A model generated the notes under the pieces. That model worked only from the letters and a program-made list of their open reading frames with translations, was not told where the DNA came from and ran no database searches. Below, piece by piece: positions 5,615 through 6,375 of a stretch of 6,375 nucleotides of DNA; within the stretch, counting starts at the first letter, position 1; each line of letters starts with the position of its first letter. Location of the stretch: positions 1-6,375 of the forward strand of contig JBCCFX010000213.1 of NCBI GenBank assembly GCA_039029515.1. Reading direction: 5' to 3'. Both the position numbers and the translations under genes were made by a program. Source of the DNA: JBCCFX01 sp039029515. GTDB taxonomy: Bacteria > Planctomycetota > Phycisphaerae > Phycisphaerales > SM1A02.

Positions 5615-6375
5615 TTAATCGAGGGGCTGAGACGCGATCACGGCATCGGTCACCGGATCTCGATGCGCCAGTGACAGCATGACATCGGCAAGATGCTCGT
5701 ACTCCTGCGGTCGATTGTAGATCTGACAACTCGCTCGGAGCCATCGCCTGCCGGCCCAATCGACGATCGGCACCTCGAAGGAATGGGTCGCTGAGAGATA
5801 CGCAGACAGTGCTTCCGGTACCGCCCACTGATCAAAGCCGTCCGGCAGCGGTACGGTCACCATCGAGCCGATCATGCTGCCATCTGGTGGCGAGATCGGC
5901 GCGACATCCCATCGTCGACACAAGAGATCGCCGACCCAGACGGCCAACGCATGGTTGTGCTGACGGATGCGATCCCAGCCAACCTCGGCCATGACATCGA
6001 TCGCCGTCGAGGTACAGAGCCATGGGCTGATGTCACGAGTGCCCTGCCAGTCGAATTCCTGGGTGAAGCCCTGATCCAGAAAATGGCTGATCGTCGTGGG
6101 ATGAATCCCCTGTTGCCGATCCGGGGAGACCCGCAGAAAGGCTGCGCCGCGCGGTGCTCCGACCCATTTATGAAGGTTGCCGACGTAGTACGCGGCATTG
6201 AGATCATCCAGATTCAGGTCGAGCATGCCCGGTGCGTGAGCACCATCGACAAGGACATCGATCCCCTTCTCGCGGGCACGGTCCACAATCGCGTGGATCG
6301 GCAGGATGAATGCTGTCGGCGACGTGACATGATCCACAACGATCAGGCGCGTCTTCGGCCCAATCGCCGCCTCCA
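5615..6375 (-). CDS. Class V aminotransferase-fold PLP enzyme, isopenicillin N epimerase-like (N-terminus outside window)
   Basis: The C-terminal 252 residues are visible. The frame runs open off the right edge, and the GTG at 6337 is an internal Val codon of IVVDHVTSPTAF, not a start. The large-domain core of the class V fold is clear. DHVTSPTAFILP is a signature close to isopenicillin N epimerases (CefD-like). DGAHAPG contains the Asp expected to contact the pyridine nitrogen (codon 6247-6245). NLHKWVGAPRGAAFL contains the expected Schiff-base Lys (codon 6169-6167). The C-terminal domain ends with the typical RRWLRASCQIYNRPQEYEHLADVM. Family members include epimerases, cysteine desulfurase-like lyases and C-S lyases such as EgtE, so the reaction and substrate are not determined. 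It looks cytoplasmic. It stops 17 bases before the TPR gene and probably leads that operon. Its promoter is not in the window. Confidence 0.93.
   Translation of the reverse strand, partial: EAAIGPKTRLIVVDHVTSPTAFILPIHAIVDRAREKGIDVLVDGAHAPGMLDLNLDDLNAAYYVGNLHKWVGAPRGAAFLRVSPDRQQGIHPTTISHFLDQGFTQEFDWQGTRDISPWLCTSTAIDVMAEVGWDRIRQHNHALAVWVGDLLCRRWDVAPISPPDGSMIGSMVTVPLPDGFDQWAVPEALSAYLSATHSFEVPIVDWAGRRWLRASCQIYNRPQEYEHLADVMLSLAHRDPVTDAVIASQPLD

Noticed and set aside
5598..5828. N-terminal extension of the TPR protein to the upstream ATG at 5828
   Set aside because: It lies entirely over the well-supported PLP enzyme gene, its 77 residues look random, and it would bury a clear lipoprotein signal peptide.

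Overview
The window looks like chromosomal DNA from a member of the Planctomycetota, most likely the Phycisphaerae. The evidence is protein style. A secreted protein carries DCNGNGLPDSC-type loops and a C-terminal paired dockerin-like domain ending in SFGPC. A small exported protein ends in a PAP-type variant of the PEP-CTERM sorting tail (PAPAGLALLGAAGFAG plus an Arg-rich end). A TPR lipoprotein is paired with an FG-GAP/ASPIC-UnbV lipoprotein. The assignment is inferred from protein character; there is no rRNA or marker gene here.

Layout. Positions 1-848 (+) hold the 3' part of a gene for a secreted, dockerin-like-terminated protein. Positions 849-1608 form a 760-base stretch with no convincing gene. 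It contains a possible weak intrinsic terminator (997-1023), a 9-base inverted repeat GGGTGCCAC/GTGGCACCC bracketing 881-1105, and a dense run of predicted hairpins from 1238 to 1493, one capped by a GTAA (GNRA) tetraloop. Next comes a hairpin flanked by two copies of CGCTCTCTCTG (1519-1560), then a Shine-Dalgarno at 1591-1596. Positions 1609-2199 (+) encode the PEP-CTERM-like protein, followed by a perfect 16-base palindrome and a textbook terminator (2249-2282).

From 2323 to the right edge everything reads on the minus strand as one compact cluster. Transcribed right to left, it runs: a class V aminotransferase-fold PLP enzyme resembling isopenicillin N epimerases (N-terminus outside the window), a TPR lipoprotein starting 17 bases later, and a 582-residue FG-GAP/ASPIC-UnbV lipoprotein whose ATG overlaps the TPR stop codon (ATGA). 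The two lipoproteins are probably translationally coupled and act together at the cell envelope. What substrate or process links them to the PLP enzyme cannot be read from the sequence.

The most promising undescribed element is the 1238-1493 segment. It may be a structured non-coding RNA or a long structured leader of the PEP-CTERM-like gene. I assign it to no known RNA class. The proteins belong to recognisable families.
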